Source: Oceanobacillus oncorhynchi | GTDB lineage: Bacteria > Bacillota > Bacilli > Bacillales > Amphibacillaceae | NCBI RefSeq assembly: GCF_000821065.1 | Contig: NZ_CDGG01000001.1 | Span: 2,170,001-2,234,000, forward strand | Direction: 5' to 3' | Length of the DNA: 64,000 bases | Shown here: positions 53,601 to 63,098 of the stretch, piece by piece | How positions within the stretch are numbered: the stretch's first letter is position 1 | How the letters are laid out: the number at the start of each line of letters is the position of its first letter | The notes under the pieces: model-generated | Told to the model about the DNA's origin: nothing | Database searches by the model: none | What the model saw: only the letters and a program-made list of their open reading frames with translations | Position numbers and translations under genes: made by a program

Positions 53601-54221
53601 TTATAACTTATCTGCAGCTTCCTTAATATCATCGGCCTCTGTAACAGCAGTAATAAAGGAAACACCGTCAGCACCTGCTTCTATGGCAGAATGGGCATTT
53701 TCTGTCTGAATGCCTCCAATTGCCACGATTGGTATATCTGGAAATTGAGCGCGGATGGTATGAATCCACTCCAGTCCGACCGTTTGTTTTGAATCCTCTT
53801 TTGTAGACGTTGTAAAAATAGGACCGACACCAATATAATCCACCAGCTCAAGCGGACTCCGATCCAGTTCCTCCTGTGTGGAGATGGATAAGCCAATGAT
53901 TTTATCTGAAAACCTGGTGCGAACTTCTTTGACAGGCATATCATCCTGTCCGACATGTATCCCATCCACCTCCAATTCCTCCGCAAGCTCAATATCGTCA
54001 TTAATAAAGAATGGAACATCATGTGCGCGGCAACGTTCTCTAAGCTCCCTGCCAAGCTGAAGCTTTTTCTCTCCGCTCAATGATCCAGTCCCTTTTTCAC
54101 GAAATTGAAATGTGGTAATACCGGCAGCAAGCGCTTCTTCTAAAACAGCGTTAGGGTCTCTATGACAGTTTTGACTTCCCATAATAAAATATTTTCTTAA
54201 TAGCTCTCGATTAAAAATCAT
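53601..54221 (-). CDS. thiE: Thiamine-phosphate synthase
   Basis: About 206 residues, a TIM barrel joining HMP diphosphate to thiazole phosphate. Motifs: F-Q-F-R-E-K-G-T-G, F-I-N-D-D-I-E-L-A, G-I-H-V-G-Q-D-D-M-P and G-P-I-F-T-T-S-T-K near the phosphate site. The ATG at 54221 is preferred to 54236, because GGAGG then lies 8 bases upstream. It overlaps thiM by 11 bases. Last gene of the thi operon. Confidence 0.95.
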   Translation of the reverse strand: MIFNRELLRKYFIMGSQNCHRDPNAVLEEALAAGITTFQFREKGTGSLSGEKKLQLGRELRERCRAHDVPFFINDDIELAEELEVDGIHVGQDDMPVKEVRTRFSDKIIGLSISTQEELDRSPLELVDYIGVGPIFTTSTKEDSKQTVGLEWIHTIRAQFPDIPIVAIGGIQTENAHSAIEAGADGVSFITAVTEADDIKEAADKL

Positions 54222-54996
54222 CTTCCAATCCTCCATTTAACTGCTTCGGTGTAAAGGATAAGGCATCAATAAAGCTTGGTAAAAAAGTTCCCGGACCATG
54301 TACATGCGGCAGTTTTGCTGCATGTTCAGCCGCCAGTCCGTAAAAGCTTAGTGCGGAGCTGAGCTGCTCTGAGACGGTGTAAGAAGTCGTCAGGCACGCG
54401 GCAGCAATAGACCCTAATAAGCACCCGGAACCAGTAATATTAGAAAGAAGCGGATGCCCTGTTTGATTATAAATTAGTTTTTGATCAGCATGGATAACGT
54501 CTGTTTTTCCAGTTATCACAATTGCAGTATCATATTTTCTGCCTGCTTGCTCTGCAATTTCATCTACATTTCCTTCGCCGACAGAATCTACTCCGCGTGA
54601 TTGGATGTTTGCATCGACCAGGGAAGCAATCTCACCTGCATTTCCTTTGATAACTGTTGGACGTACCTCTTGTAGAATCTTTTCGACCATGTCTTTTCGA
54701 AAAGAGCTCGCAGCCACGCCAACGGGATCCAGAACAACAGGAATTCCTTTTTCATTAGCGGCTTTGCCTGCAGTAATCATTGCATCGGCTTCGCTTTCTA
54801 AAATGGTGCCGATGTTCAAGACAAGTGCATCGGAGGCCTTGGCCATATCTGTAGCTTCCCGTATTTCCTTTGCCATGACAGGACTGCCCCCAAAAGCCAG
54901 CAGTCCATTTGCATTAAAGTTCATGACGACCTGGTTGGTTAAATGATGAATAAGCGGTGTGTTGTTTCTGGCTTGCTGAATAATATCAGGATTCAT
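54211..54996 (-). CDS. thiM: Hydroxyethylthiazole kinase
   Basis: About 261 residues; it phosphorylates the thiazole moiety for thiamine salvage. N-terminal P-L-I-H-H-L-T-N-Q-V-V-M-N-F-N-A-N, D-P-V-G-V-A-A-S, I-K-G-N-A-G-E-I and the anion hole N-I-T-G-S-G-C-L-L-G with its Cys are all present. The start is ATG 54996 with AAGGAAG upstream; the longer frame to 55068 lies within thiD. It overlaps thiD by 11 bases. Confidence 0.95.
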   Translation of the reverse strand: MNPDIIQQARNNTPLIHHLTNQVVMNFNANGLLAFGGSPVMAKEIREATDMAKASDALVLNIGTILESEADAMITAGKAANEKGIPVVLDPVGVAASSFRKDMVEKILQEVRPTVIKGNAGEIASLVDANIQSRGVDSVGEGNVDEIAEQAGRKYDTAIVITGKTDVIHADQKLIYNQTGHPLLSNITGSGCLLGSIAAACLTTSYTVSEQLSSALSFYGLAAEHAAKLPHVHGPGTFLPSFIDALSFTPKQLNGGLEDDF

Positions 54997-55807
54997 GCGT
55001 AATCTTCCTTTCTGTGGTTTCCCGGATAGCCCAATGATTTGTCGGGCCGTTCCCTTTTCCAAGGTCAAAGGATTTCGAAATGGAAGCAGTCACAAATGCT
55101 TTTGCTTTTTTTACTGCTTCCGGAAGCGGACAGCCTTTCCCCAAATAAGCAGCAATCGCAGCGGCATAGGTACAGCCTGTTCCGTGCGTATTCTTCGTAT
55201 CAATGCGTTCTGCAGCATAGCTATGCATTTTTTTCCCGTCATAAAGAAAATCGATTGCTTGTCCTTTTAAATGGCCGCCTTTTATTAAGGCTGCATCTAC
55301 ACCATATTCATGAACAAGGTATTCGGCTGCGCCTTTCATATCATCTTCAGTTGTAATGGATCGTCCAGTCAGGAATTCTGCCTCCGGAATATTCGGTGTT
55401 GCAACCGTTGTTAATGGAAGAAGGTATTGCCGTAAAAAGCTGCGGCCCTCTTCATCAATCAATGAGTCCCCGCTGGTAGCCACCATCACTGGGTCCATGA
55501 CATAAGGTGCATCAACCTTCTCCAATTTTTTTACGATTAATTCCATCATCTGCTTACTTGCAATCATTCCTGTTTTCACAGCATGGAGGGGCATATCTTC
55601 TAACACTGCATCCAGCTGGTCCTCAATCATGGAAAGCGGCATATGCTCTACAGAGCGGACCCCTGTCGTATTTTGAGCTACAACGGAAGTGATCACGGAC
55701 ATGCCATAGGTTTTTAACTCCTGAAATGTTTTTAAATCTGCTTGAATACCGGCGCCACCGCTAGGGTCTGTACCGGCAATGGTTAATGCACAACGAACCT
55801 GACTCAT
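54986..55807 (-). CDS. thiD: Hydroxymethylpyrimidine/phosphomethylpyrimidine kinase
   Basis: A 273-residue ribokinase-like enzyme: A-G-T-D-P-S-G-G-A-G-I-Q-A-D-L near the N-terminus, M-D-P-V-M-V-A-T-S-G, and the ATP/anion site T-H-G-T-G-C-T-Y-A-A. It phosphorylates HMP twice for thiamine synthesis. AAGGAGG lies before the ATG. In this operon it may also act on pyridoxal, as some Bacillus ThiD proteins do. Confidence 0.95.
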   Translation of the reverse strand: MSQVRCALTIAGTDPSGGAGIQADLKTFQELKTYGMSVITSVVAQNTTGVRSVEHMPLSMIEDQLDAVLEDMPLHAVKTGMIASKQMMELIVKKLEKVDAPYVMDPVMVATSGDSLIDEEGRSFLRQYLLPLTTVATPNIPEAEFLTGRSITTEDDMKGAAEYLVHEYGVDAALIKGGHLKGQAIDFLYDGKKMHSYAAERIDTKNTHGTGCTYAAAIAAYLGKGCPLPEAVKKAKAFVTASISKSFDLGKGNGPTNHWAIRETTERKITHES

Positions 55808-55840
55808 AATAAAAATCCTCCTTGGATAGAATAAAGTAAA

Positions 55841-56341
55841 TTATTTTGTTAAAGAAAACTGCTGTGCCGGGAGACGGCTGACTAACAGCCAGCCAATCAA
55901 TGCACCAGAGACACTGCTTACAACAAATGCCGGGATAAAGGCAAATGCTCCCGCAGAGCTTCCCATAAGCAGATTGGCTATCGGAACTGCAAAGAAAGAG
56001 CCGATAATTCCGGTGCCAATAATTTCTCCAAGAGCTGCCATTGGATATTTCTGCGTTTTCTTATACAATACCCCAGCAGCAAAAGCTCCAATCATTGCTC
56101 CAGGAAAAGCAACCAAGGTTCCCAGTCCTAAAAGGTTTCGGAGCAGGCTAATCATCAATGCGACAATAACTGCCGGACCCGGCCCGAGCATAATCCCGGC
56201 AATAACATTGATAGCGTGTTGAACAGGATAGGCTCTGGCAACTCCGGCAGGAAACCAGAGCAATTGTGATCCAATCGTTCCGATAGCAACAAGTACAGCC
56301 ATCATTGTTAACAGGCGTGTGCGATTTTTCAATCCAATCAT
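55841..56341 (-). CDS. thiW: Thiamine-precursor ECF transporter S component ThiW
   Basis: A 166-residue protein with about five helices; P-A-G-V-A-R-A-Y-P-V-Q-H-A-I-N-V and G-S-S-A-G-A-F are the ThiW marks. It is thought to bind and import the thiazole precursor, which fits with thiM in the same operon. It depends on ECF A and T components encoded elsewhere. First gene of the operon, directly under the TPP riboswitch and terminator. Confidence 0.9.
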   Translation of the reverse strand: MIGLKNRTRLLTMMAVLVAIGTIGSQLLWFPAGVARAYPVQHAINVIAGIMLGPGPAVIVALMISLLRNLLGLGTLVAFPGAMIGAFAAGVLYKKTQKYPMAALGEIIGTGIIGSFFAVPIANLLMGSSAGAFAFIPAFVVSSVSGALIGWLLVSRLPAQQFSLTK

Positions 56342-56384
56342 CTCCTTCTAATTTAAGGGAAATGAAAAGGTAACTACTTTGTAA

Positions 56385-56421
56385 AAATAAAAAATCAGGC
56401 TTTATCGAGAAGCCTGATTTG
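56385..56421 (-). terminator. Regulated terminator of the thi leader
   Basis: AAATCAGGCTT and AAGCCTGATTT form a perfect stem with a 7-base loop, followed on the minus strand by TTTATTTTT. It lies between the TPP aptamer and thiW and is the likely expression platform. Confidence 0.85.
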
Positions 56422-56450
56422 GTATACTGAGAGTAATCATATGTTGATTG

Positions 56451-56550
56451 ACTACTTCCCTACGCTGGTATTAGCCAGATCAGGTTTGTAAGAGTCGGAA
56501 AGTAAGCATGCTTCCCTCTCAGCCCGCGATGTTGGGCTCCCCTAGTAGTT
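56451..56550 (-). ncRNA. TPP riboswitch (THI element)
   Basis: Minus strand: CTAGGGGAGCCC at the 5' side, GGGCTGAGAGGGA, then AACCTGATCTGG, TAATACCAGCGTAGGGAAG; these are the conserved parts of the TPP aptamer in order, closed by ACTAC/GTAGT. TPP binding should favour the terminator at 56385-56421. Confidence 0.95.
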
Positions 56551-56666
56551 GCTTTTCATTATTATCTTTGAGTCTACTGTATCAAAGATTCAACGGTTTG
56601 TCATGAAATAATCATTAGACTGCAAGCTCATATAAAGGATGTTATCAATAGAAAGAGGAATGAAAC

Positions 56667-57719
56667 ATGTTAAGCATAAACGGAATGGAATATCGTCAGG
56701 GAGACCAGACCTTATTTCCGAAAATAGATATAGAAGTAAAACCTGGAGAAATAAAGGCAATTCAATCCACTGTTAATATACGTGCGGTGTTGCTGCAGAT
56801 GATTATCGGAAAAGAAAATGTGCGGAATGGATCGATTCAAATCAAGCAACAGACATTACAGGAGGATAAGCAGAAATACGTTTCTTCTTTAGGGATTTGC
56901 TGGTATGAAGAGGGCATTTATGAAAGATTGAAGGTACAGGAATATTTGAAATTTATCGGCTCTTTATATCAAAGCAAGACTTCCATAAAGGAAGTACTAT
57001 TGCAAATCCAACTGGAGGAAAAAGCGAAATGGAAGATGCATCAGCTCAATCGTTCTGAAAAGCGTCGTGTTCAGTTTGGCAGAATATTAATGCAGGAGGC
57101 GGAAGTGGTTATCTTCGAAGAGCCTGAGGTCAATGTAGATTTAGAAACGAAACGGGTCCTCCATCAATTTGTCGAATTGCTGCAGAAACAGCAAAAAGCG
57201 GTATTGATTTTAACGACAAGTACGGAGAGTGCTGTGACCATTTCGGATACGGTCTATCGTCTAAATGAGCAAGGGATACAGCAAATGGACGTGGAAACAG
57301 AGGAGAAAGAACGTTTAACCTCCACAGAAACAAATGTTAAAGAAACAGCAGAAGAAGCGGTTCAAATAAAGCAAACTTTCCAGTTAAATAAAATCTCCGC
57401 AAAAGTAGAGGATAAGATTATTTTATTTGATCCGCAGGAGATTGATTACATCGAAAGTCAGGAAGGACAATCCTATCTGTATACTCGCGGAGAGGGGTTT
57501 CCTACAGGTTTTACCTTAAAAGAATTGGAACAGCGCTTGTCTCATCAAGGATTCTTTCGCTGTCACCGTTCTTATATTGTGAATCTTCAAAAAATAAGAG
57601 AAGTAATTACATGGACGAGAAACAGCTACAGCTTATCTCTTGTAGATAAAAAAAGCTCTGAGGTTCCATTATCGAAATCAAAGTTGAACGAGCTGAAAGA
57701 ATTATTGGGGGTAGAATAA
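56667..57719 (+). CDS. Regulator: degenerate ABC ATPase domain fused to LytTR DNA-binding domain
   Basis: 350 residues. The N-terminal ~210 follow the ABC ATPase fold (I-D-I-E-V-K-P-G-E-I-K at about 20-30, R-V-Q-F-G-R-I-L-M-Q-E-A-E-V-V-I-F-E-E-P-E-V-N-V-D as the signature/Walker B region) but the P-loop GxxGxGKS/T is lost, replaced by Q-S-T-V-N-I-R-A-V. The C-terminal ~100 (250-350) are a LytTR domain: I-D-Y-I-E-S, F-F-R-C-H-R-S-Y-I-V-N-L, V-P-L-S-K-S-K. The first part probably senses or docks, the second binds DNA. It lies 111 bases before an ABC-2 exporter pair and probably regulates it. Confidence 0.85.
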   Translation: MLSINGMEYRQGDQTLFPKIDIEVKPGEIKAIQSTVNIRAVLLQMIIGKENVRNGSIQIKQQTLQEDKQKYVSSLGICWYEEGIYERLKVQEYLKFIGSLYQSKTSIKEVLLQIQLEEKAKWKMHQLNRSEKRRVQFGRILMQEAEVVIFEEPEVNVDLETKRVLHQFVELLQKQQKAVLILTTSTESAVTISDTVYRLNEQGIQQMDVETEEKERLTSTETNVKETAEEAVQIKQTFQLNKISAKVEDKIILFDPQEIDYIESQEGQSYLYTRGEGFPTGFTLKELEQRLSHQGFFRCHRSYIVNLQKIREVITWTRNSYSLSLVDKKSSEVPLSKSKLNELKELLGVE

Positions 57720-57743
57720 GCATAATTCAATGTGATATATACT

Positions 57744-57779
57744 CCATTCGTCGAAAATATACTGCACCATTGTTGAAAA
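57744..57779 (+). promoter_or_regulatory. Candidate LytTR binding site
   Basis: CCATTCGTCGAAAA and CCATTGTTGAAAA are imperfect direct repeats 23 bases apart (start to start), the two-turn spacing usual for LytTR dimers. It lies between the regulator and the ABC genes, about 50 bases before the latter. Confidence 0.5.
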
Positions 57780-57830
57780 GAAGCTATTCTGTAGTCACAG
57801 GCAACTTAACTGATACAGGAGGTTTCAGGG

Positions 57831-58679
57831 ATGGAGAATATGATTGAAGTGATATCTTTAGAGAAGATTTTTGGTAAAAAGCAAGCATTAAACAATGTTT
57901 CTTTTCAAGTGAAAAAGGGTGAAACATTTGGGTTTTTAGGTCCGAGCGGCTCTGGGAAAACAACAACTATAAAAATTTTAACTGGACAAATGAGGCCGAC
58001 AGCAGGGACAGCGAAGGTCTTTGGAGAACCTGTTTCCAAATTAAATACACCGGAATATCGAAAACGCTTTGGGGTTGTGACGGATAATAGCGGTTTATAC
58101 GCACGGCTGACTATTTATGATAACTTAAAGCTTTATGCAGATTTATATGGTACATCTTTACAGCGGATCGATGAGGCGCTGGAAGCAGTTAATTTAGGTT
58201 CGGAGAAAAAAACACAGGTTGCTAAGCTGTCTAAAGGAATGACACAGCGCGTATTATTGGCAAGAACACTTTTGCATAAGCCTGAGTTGTTATTTTTAGA
58301 TGAGCCGACATCGGCATTGGATCCTGCGAATTCAAAACATATTCATAACGGTTTAAAAGAACTGAATCGACAGGGAACGACTATTTTTCTGACCACGCAT
58401 GATATGGAGGAAGCAGATCATCTATGCAGCCAGGTAGCCTTTTTAAATAAAGGGGTTGTCCAGCTTTTAGACGAACCAAAACAGCTAAAAAAACAGTATC
58501 GGGAAGAGGTAATTGGACTCGAACTGAAAGATGGGCGAGAATTGGAGCTTCCACTTCAATCATCTAGTGCTGAGGAAATTCAACAATATATTTCCCGGGA
58601 AATGGTGGAGCGGATTTATACAAAAGAACCAACATTAGGAGATATCTTTGTTGAAGTAACAGGGAGGGAACTGGTATGA
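57831..58679 (+). CDS. ABC-2 exporter ATP-binding protein
   Basis: A 282-residue ATPase: Walker A GPSGSGKTT (about 38-46), signature L-S-K-G-M-T-Q-R, Walker B L-L-F-L-D-E-P-T-S-A-L-D, H-loop T-T-H-D. The tail of about 80 residues is the usual C-terminal extension of ABC-2/bacitracin-type exporters. AGGAGG lies before the ATG. It overlaps the permease by 4 bases. With the LytTR fusion upstream, export of an antimicrobial peptide or other stress compound is a fair guess. Confidence 0.9.
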   Translation: MENMIEVISLEKIFGKKQALNNVSFQVKKGETFGFLGPSGSGKTTTIKILTGQMRPTAGTAKVFGEPVSKLNTPEYRKRFGVVTDNSGLYARLTIYDNLKLYADLYGTSLQRIDEALEAVNLGSEKKTQVAKLSKGMTQRVLLARTLLHKPELLFLDEPTSALDPANSKHIHNGLKELNRQGTTIFLTTHDMEEADHLCSQVAFLNKGVVQLLDEPKQLKKQYREEVIGLELKDGRELELPLQSSSAEEIQQYISREMVERIYTKEPTLGDIFVEVTGRELV

Positions 58680-59383
58680 CATTTTCTGTAAAACGATTTA
58701 TGGCCATTTTTCAAAAGGATTTAAAAGATTTATATCGAAATATGTATGTTTCGTCTACTGCATTGATGCCGCTTATCTTTGCCGTCATATATGGTCGAAT
58801 GGATAATGTAACGATAGAGATGCATTTGTTTGTCATCAGCATGTCGCTTGCTTTAGTTGGTACTTTCCTGCAGTGTGCGATGATAGCAGAAGAAAAAGAG
58901 AAAAACACGTTACGCGGTCTGATGCTTTCCCCGGCAACATTGACCGAAATATTGTCGGGAAAAAGTGCAGTAACGATTTTGATTACCGTGATTGTAACGG
59001 GTATCAGTATGTTTATTATGGATTTTTCTTTCTCCGGCAGAATCGGTTTAATGGCTGGAATTGTTCTGTCCTTGATTTTCTTTATTGCATTAGGTACATG
59101 GATGGGCTTAATTACTAGAAGTGTGTTAGAAGCATCTGTATATATCCTGCCTGTAATGTTTATATTTGGGATGGGAAATATGTTTATTATGTTTGCGGAG
59201 CAATATGCTTTCTTACAAATATTAGAATATACACCAGGACTCCAGCTGCAGGAAATTGTAGAGTTGGAAGATGCAGGAGCTGGGTTTGGAGAGTTGTGGA
59301 AGCCATTTGCCATTATTGGAGCATGGGCTGCGGCGATGGTAGTGTTGGCTGCCGTTACATTTAAGAAGCGAATGATGGATTAA
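58676..59383 (+). CDS. ABC-2 exporter permease
   Basis: A 235-residue membrane protein with six helices; F-Q-K-D-L-K-D-L-Y-R-N before the first, and A-E-E-K-E-K-N-T-L-R-G-L-M-L-S-P-A in the second loop, are the marks of ABC2_membrane proteins. Translation is coupled to the ATPase by ATGA overlap. Last gene of the unit. Confidence 0.88.
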   Translation: MTFSVKRFMAIFQKDLKDLYRNMYVSSTALMPLIFAVIYGRMDNVTIEMHLFVISMSLALVGTFLQCAMIAEEKEKNTLRGLMLSPATLTEILSGKSAVTILITVIVTGISMFIMDFSFSGRIGLMAGIVLSLIFFIALGTWMGLITRSVLEASVYILPVMFIFGMGNMFIMFAEQYAFLQILEYTPGLQLQEIVELEDAGAGFGELWKPFAIIGAWAAAMVVLAAVTFKKRMMD

Positions 59384-59480
59384 CCGGGTTATGAAAGATG
59401 AAGTAAATACGTTTTATTAAGAATAAAGTCATTTGAAGAGCGAGAGGAGCTTCATTAATGGCTTTTTCTTTTTATGATTG

Positions 59481-59532
59481 AAAAAAGCCTCCAAACTCCG
59501 GACCTTAAAGGAAGGCAGGAGTTTGGAGGCAT
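59481..59532 (-). terminator. Terminator after the PTS gene
   Basis: GCCTCCAAACTCC and GGAGTTTGGAGGC make a perfect 13-bp stem, followed on the minus strand by TTTTTTC. Confidence 0.9.
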
Positions 59533-59545
59533 AGCAGCTACTTAC

Positions 59546-61438
<1,893 letters not shown>

Positions 61439-61530
61439 TTAGAATGTAAAGTTCGTTAAAAAGCTGCGTAAATCTTATATAGTTTGGACGTCTTCCCCTG
61501 CTTCTATGTGAAAGGTAAGTTATATCCAAT

Positions 61531-61605
61531 AAAAAAACCTGACAAAATAAAGTACACGAATCGTGCTTTATCTTGTCAGGTTATGCCCTCTAAAGGTTAC
61601 ATTCC
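61531..61605 (-). promoter_or_regulatory. Ribonucleic antiterminator (RAT) and terminator of the PTS leader
   Basis: Minus strand: GGAATGTAACCT-TTAG-AGGGCATAACCT (61605-61577) fits the RAT pattern of BglG/LicT targets. It overlaps the left arm of a terminator, AACCTGACAAGATAAAGCAC paired with GTGTACTTTATTTTGTCAGG and followed by T7 (61582-61531). Binding of an antiterminator protein would prevent the terminator. Confidence 0.75.
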
Positions 61606-61626
61606 TTTAAATCATGTATGCGGTTT

Positions 61627-61675
61627 TAATTTTTATAACATTGACAATATATCAAAGAAGGAAAAAGAAGTCAAC
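61627..61675 (-). promoter_or_regulatory. Promoter of the PTS gene
   Basis: On the minus strand TTGACT is followed by 17 bases and TATATT, a near-consensus sigma-A promoter, about 45 bases before the RAT. Confidence 0.7.
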
Positions 61676-61871
61676 TGTTTGAATTGGGGAATTGTGCAGG
61701 TATATTTAGGGCGCAGCAGTACGTTTTTGGGATTGTATATTTACAAGGGAGCAATTATTGTTAGAAATAAATAAAACAGATGTATAATTTAAAATAAAAG
61801 ATACATTTTGTCTTCTCCACGCTTAGAAAGCCATCGAAGAAAATGTAAAAATAATAAAAGCAGGTGCTGTC

Positions 61872-62396
61872 ATGAACATGGAAATGAGAAATGGAACGCT
61901 CGAGGATGTTGAAGGTATGATGCAAATAATTAACCGTGCCAGAAATAAACTGGCTGCATCTGGATCACCACAGTGGTCTGATGAAGATACGCCGAAAGAG
62001 GAAGACATAAGAAGGGAGGTAGAAAAAGGAAATAATTATCTATTTACGATAAATGAGCAGATTATCGGTACAGCAATCATAACGAATGAAGAAGAGCCGG
62101 CTTATTCCTCCATAAGATATGGGGATTGGGATACATCACAGGAGGATAACTATGCGACCATTCATAAATTCGCTATTAACCCTGACATTAACGGGAAGGG
62201 CTACGGAAAAATGTTTATGAAGCTGCTGCTGTTTATGTGTGAAGAAAAGGGTATCAAGGAAATCCGGATCGATACACATCCAAAAAATCGGGCAATGCAG
62301 CATGTTATTCTGTCTGCGGGGTTTAAGTTCAAGGGAATCATCCAGCTTCCTTTTGAGAATGGAGAGAGGTATGCGTACCAATTATTTTTAACGTGA
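61872..62396 (+). CDS. GNAT N-acetyltransferase
   Basis: A 174-residue acetyltransferase. I-H-K-F-A-I-N-P-D-I-N-G-K-G-Y-G-K-M-F is motif A with the acetyl-CoA loop (about 98-115), and I-D-T-H-P-K-N-R-A-M-Q-H-V-I-L-S-A-G-F is motif B. The substrate is unknown. CAGGTG lies before the ATG at 61872. Single-gene unit divergent from the PTS gene. Confidence 0.88.
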   Translation: MNMEMRNGTLEDVEGMMQIINRARNKLAASGSPQWSDEDTPKEEDIRREVEKGNNYLFTINEQIIGTAIITNEEEPAYSSIRYGDWDTSQEDNYATIHKFAINPDINGKGYGKMFMKLLLFMCEEKGIKEIRIDTHPKNRAMQHVILSAGFKFKGIIQLPFENGERYAYQLFLT

Positions 62397-62591
62397 TATA
62401 AATCGATATTTTTATAGAGAAGAACCATCCGTAAAACTCTCCCTGAGTGAAGTTTCGTTTTATAGAAAACACATACCAAAGGAAGGATGGATAAGAAAAT
62501 CTAAAAAGAGTTGAGCAGTCTAATACACAGTTGAAGGAATATCCTGAATTTGCTATATTTATTTTAATTGAGCAAAGAAGGGGACGTAGCA

Positions 62592-62999
62592 GTGGAAGAA
62601 AAAAAGGAAGAACATCAGTCAGCATTTCAAACTGATTCTCGTTATGCAATCGTTGCAGGATGGCTTATTATTCCGGCAATTATGATTTTGTTCAGTATCA
62701 TTTCGGTAGTATTACTTGTCATCGCTATCAATCCTGCTTCTTTAGGGACTTACAGTTTAGTTGTATACATAACAAGCATCATTCTGTTTTTCTTTTATCT
62801 ATTTATCATTTATACATGGATCAAAAGGAAACAAATATTACCAAAGCTAATGATAACAGCTTATAGTATCAATATTTTATCGAACATACCTGCTATATTT
62901 GTAGAAGGAGAAATGCCCGGGGGCGCTATCTTAATTAACCTTATTTGGATTGGCTATTTTATCAGATCTAAACGAGTCAAGGCAACGTTTACCCAATGA
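62592..62999 (+). CDS. DUF2569-like membrane protein
   Basis: About 135 residues with four helices: a polar N-terminus, then A-G-W-L-I-I-P-A-I-M, V-V-Y-I-T-S-I-I-L-F-F-F-Y-L and two more. The G-W-L start of the first helix and R-K-x-x-x-P-K-L-M loop resemble DUF2569. AAGGGG fits the GTG at 62592 better than the TTG at 62568. Role unknown. Confidence 0.65.
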   Translation: MEEKKEEHQSAFQTDSRYAIVAGWLIIPAIMILFSIISVVLLVIAINPASLGTYSLVVYITSIILFFFYLFIIYTWIKRKQILPKLMITAYSINILSNIPAIFVEGEMPGGAILINLIWIGYFIRSKRVKATFTQ

Positions 63000-63004
63000 T
63001 GTGA

Positions 63005-63051
63005 TTCTAGCAGCAAAGTGTGCATAGAATGTCCGCGTTGCTGCTAGGATG
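63005..63051. terminator. Long inverted repeat, possible terminator
   Basis: CTAGCAGCAA and TTGCTGCTAG pair perfectly around a 21-base loop, just after the DUF2569-like gene. No T-run follows, so it may be a factor-dependent stop or an operator. Confidence 0.45.
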
Positions 63052-63098
63052 TTGTGGTTTAGTAAACGGAAAAATTAAACCAGAGGAAGGAGAAAGAA

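Noticed and set aside
58711-59313. 200-residue minus-strand frame
   Set aside because: Antisense shadow of the ABC-2 permease gene.
62424-62490. CCATCC...GGATGG inverted repeat after the GNAT gene
   Set aside because: Short arms with a long loop and no T-run; too weak to call a terminator.
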